Source: Imbricaverruca yamaguchii (Eukaryota; Arthropoda; Thecostraca; Neoverrucidae). From it: a stretch of 64,000 nt of DNA. Shown one piece after another: positions 60,800-64,000 of the stretch (its first letter is position 1; each line of letters begins with the position of its first letter). A program made the position numbers and the translations under genes. Location: NCBI GenBank assembly GCA_034440575.1, contig JAOTOL010001525.1, positions 822,001 through 886,000 of the forward strand. Direction: 5' to 3'. The notes beneath the pieces were generated by a model. The model was given only the letters and a program-made list of their open reading frames with translations, was not told the origin of the DNA and did not search any database.

Positions 60800-61480
60800 C
60801 ACGACAAAGCCGACGACACAGGCGTGAACACACGACAGACCACCGCCGACAGACCGCCCGGTGACGTCACTGTCTCGTCACAGAGGACACGTCACGCTCT
60901 CGGCGGCGGCCGTTGTTGCTGCGAGTTTGAATATTCATGGCGGCCGGCCAGGATTCCTGCGGTAGCCGGGACGAGGCGGTTGGACAGGAAATTGGCCGGA
61001 TATCGGCGACTGACATCGGTGGGTGGGACGGTCGGGCGTCGTCGCTGCACTCTCATTAGCACGCCGCCGCAGAACTGACGACCGGGGACCGTCGGCGACA
61101 TCTCTGCCGTGCGCCGAGTGCCGAGGCCGGTCCGCTGCTCAGCTGGGTACGGATGAGTTGGGAGGCGATGAGCGCCAGACAGCCAGACCGGCGCTGCCAG
61201 CCGAGGCCCCGGGCCGACACGTGCGCCGGCGACTCGCCGGTTGGCTGCGGATGGCCCGGTCGCCAATGGCAGGCGTGCCATACAACATGGCGCGTGAGTT
61301 AGAGCCCGGCTTGTTAGCTGGGGAACACTGCCGACGCCCGGAGCTAACCGGGTCAGGCTTGTTTGTGATGTCGAAGGCGCGGTAATTGGTTTTGCCGTGC
61401 CACGCTGCTCAGCGCCGCCCCACGACGCCGACAAATCACAAATTACCGCTACAACCCTATTGCCGGCGTGAGTCATTATT
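60800..61480. promoter_or_regulatory. CpG-rich stretch with CRE and YY1-like site
   Basis: CpG-dense sequence with a full TGACGTCA at 60862-60869, ACACGTCA near 60888 and CATGGCGGC (YY1-like) at 60936-60944. These are typical of CpG-island promoters, but no transcript or coding exon is identified on either side. A 194-residue minus frame within it is Arg/Pro/Thr-rich with no domain. Confidence 0.35.
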
Positions 61481-64000
61481 TTTCTACGCCAGCTTATGTG
61501 CCCATGGCCGTTTTTACCTCGAACCGGCCGGGAAAACCGAATTATGAATGATACCGGAGCAAGGCGTCGAATAACTTGCGACGCGTGCCAAACATCGCAG
61601 AATGAGTTTTAAAAAAAACTTATGGCTCCTCAATAAAACAGTGAGGTCAAATTCGTTTGCAGTTGAACGTCGGATGCAAATTCAATGTGAAATGTGAAAC
61701 TTCGAGTCTTACTATGAAAGATGGAAACAAGCATCGAATTGCATATATGCACTTGGAGGATAAACAAGTAAATATTAAAGATGATAACCAAAGGTATAAT
61801 TTCCAGCATGTGAAGTCCCCACCCGTATTACATAGGCCTGCAATTGAAAGAAGCTCACGATGGTTGCATTGTCGGCATCATCGTTCATTTCTAGATATCA
61901 TAGACATTGGCCTGTGGAATATGCGAATAGAAGCGGAAATCCTGACACGTGATGGAAAAATATTCCCTGTTATGTGCAACTGCCATCACCAAATTTAAAT
62001 TGAGCACACTGCAATGGAATGATAGTGCTTTTGATTGAACTATACCAACGAAGCTTCATGCAAGTGATGCACAATTCAGTGTTAAGCGAGGGCAATATTG
62101 GCGGAAAACGAACTTCTTATTCGATGATAATTGGGGTTTCTGGGCACATCAACCAGTATAGGTCATTTAGCGCCCAACTTGCTATTCGAACCAGGCACGA
62201 TACCAAGAACTAGCTAGCAACAAAACTGCACCACGCAAAGTGATGGATCATTGGAATCACTGTAATCAGTAATGGAATTCACCATTCGTGTACTTGTTGA
62301 TATCGTCGAACCCTCGACAGTACCCCAGATATAAGTTGACTAAGACTTGAAGTGTTCTTCAAAGCACATTTTGAATGTCATTTTTCCATTGAGCATGGGC
62401 GCAGTCAATCATCAATCGCTTATCATTTTTCTGAAAAACCAACGAATTTCATGAGTCAGCTGGTGTTGTTTTGCAAGTAACCAACGACATAATATTTCAC
62501 CGTGGATCAGCCATGGAAGCTTGCTCATGGGCCTGGCATTAACGAGCTCGGAATACGATTGTTTGGCATGGAACCTCATCACGCAAGCACACGCACGTTG
62601 AGAGTTTGACGTGGAAGCGAAGAAGAGTCAAACCTGGCGCCAGTGTATTCACGTGCAGTGCCATCATTTGAGCGGAAAGATTCATTTTCACAAGGACCCT
62701 GGCTCATTAGGAGTATGAACGAGTTTTTGTGCATGCGATGCGTGTGTTTTTATACCCATATCTGCCATACAGCGCACCTCACTATTAGTTTATCTGCTGG
62801 CAATTATCATATGCATTGGGAGAACAAAAAACCAACGAATGTTAAAAGGCCAGTAATTGGGGTCGGCCGATGGCCGCGGTCGAGGAGCTTTATGAGTTCG
62901 AGGCAATTAAATTTGGAATAGCTGAGTACGCGGCCTTGCTTCTTGGTTGGCACGTCGCAGCCATACGTCGCATGCTTTCTCGTCTGATAGCAGCTATTTG
63001 TCTTTTTGCCGAGGAACTATTCCTTTTTTCATTGGGAACCGGCCGGCAGACAAGAAGACGGAAGAATGGTGGAAGACAGCTGAGCTGTCGGAGCATGTAT
63101 GACGACGACCGCTATCCGCTATTTGAATACTGAGCTCTCTGACACCCTGTTCATGCTTGGTGCACCATCTGCTACCAAAGGAGTACTTCAGGATATGAAC
63201 TACTCAAGCGTCGTAGAAATCTTCGATGGCAAAACTTTCGACAGCCTTCAAAATATGTCATAGTCACTTAGCATACGGTGACTAGAGACTTAGCATACGG
63301 ATCATGTCATTACGATTTAGCCATTGGTTGTATGCGTTTGCATGCCACCTTCGACAGCGCCGAGAGAGATGACATACTACTCATTGGGCTGACACCAGTC
63401 AGGCCAATGATTAGCAGAACATTTCCGAGTGGATCATGATCCGAGATGAATCGTCAACTTTGAATAATAACCTATCGTCGTGGTCTATCCTTTACAAAGT
63501 TGGTCTGATCTATAGTGCGCGTGTGTGTGGTCTGCAGTGCGGTGTCGCCACGATTTGTTTTGGATAGGAGGTGGAGGGGAGGGGGGGGACAGTTTCTAGA
63601 TACTTTTTTTCCATGCGATGTGATAGCCGTATTGCTAAATCTCACGAAGTTTGGGAGGACGACCAACACCCTTCCTCACATCGCTGTGGTAACGCCTATG
63701 CAGCGTGCACGCATTGTACGATCCGTGGTGTTTTCTACGGGCAACCTTGCAATGCATTTACCGGCATGACTCTCTTCGTTTTTCTACATGTGACCACTTT
63801 CAATTTCGATATATTCACTATTACCATGTGCTAGTGCCGACTACTCTTTGTTTTCATCCACAAACACGACACAACACATAATATCCACTATGACTGCAAT
63901 TCGCCTTCTCCGACTAGAAAATAATCCCTGTTGAAGCAACAGTCAATCGAATTAGTCAAGCGAACAGTATCCTGGTGTATTACCCTCTGTATCGTTTGCT
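61481..64000. other. no recognisable gene
   Basis: AT-moderate unique sequence. Frames of 113 (61657-61998), 92 (62643-62921) and 87 residues (62870-63133) show no known domain. They could be unrecognised exons, but nothing here supports that. Confidence 0.4.

Noticed and set aside
60892..61476. 194-residue minus-strand frame
   Set aside because: Same situation as at 25.4 kb: CpG-rich DNA, opposite-strand frames open, no domain.

Overview
The window looks like nuclear DNA of a metazoan invertebrate, probably not a vertebrate. I cannot name the taxon. The reasons are: no operons or prokaryotic gene density, several (TA)n, (GT)n and (GA)n microsatellites, Penelope-like retroelement remains, tRNA-derived SINEs with target-site duplications, TTAA-flanked inverted-repeat elements and CpG-rich stretches. 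I found no intact host protein-coding gene. Most long open frames lie inside tandem repeats or very GC-rich DNA and are not credible genes.

The dominant feature is minisatellites. About twenty unrelated tandem arrays, with units of roughly 16 to 104 bp, fill about 15 kb (close to a quarter) of the window. The largest are at 6.8-8.9 kb (58-bp unit made of two related 29-bp halves), 42.3-44.0 kb (27-28 bp, next to a GT microsatellite), 52.7-54.0 kb (49 bp with a higher-order block) and 57.9-59.5 kb (16 bp and derivatives). Several share a GGACAC/GACACYG theme.

Between the arrays lie interspersed elements. 3.3-4.1 kb: an inverted repeat with ~97% identical 181-bp arms. 17.5 and 22.1 kb: two copies of one tRNA-derived SINE, both flanked by duplications. 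19.4 kb: a decayed family B DNA polymerase piece resembling Polinton-type polymerases. 33.6-35.6 kb: a 5'-truncated, frameshifted Penelope-like element whose 3' region is split at TTAA by an 844-bp inverted-repeat element. 51.7-52.6 kb: an element with 22-bp inverted ends. 55.0-57.3 kb: a dispersed repeat rich in AGGTCA-like motifs, itself split at TTAA by a second inverted-repeat element. A dispersed repeat family (called A here) appears near both ends of the window and at 55-57 kb. Families B and C appear twice each.

CpG-rich stretches around 24.4-26 kb and 60.8-61.5 kb carry consensus cAMP-response elements and are the best candidates for promoters or CpG islands, but no gene can be attached to either. 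A ~670-bp G tract followed by ~480 bp of A-rich purines (30.3-31.5 kb) is so extreme that it may be an assembly artefact.
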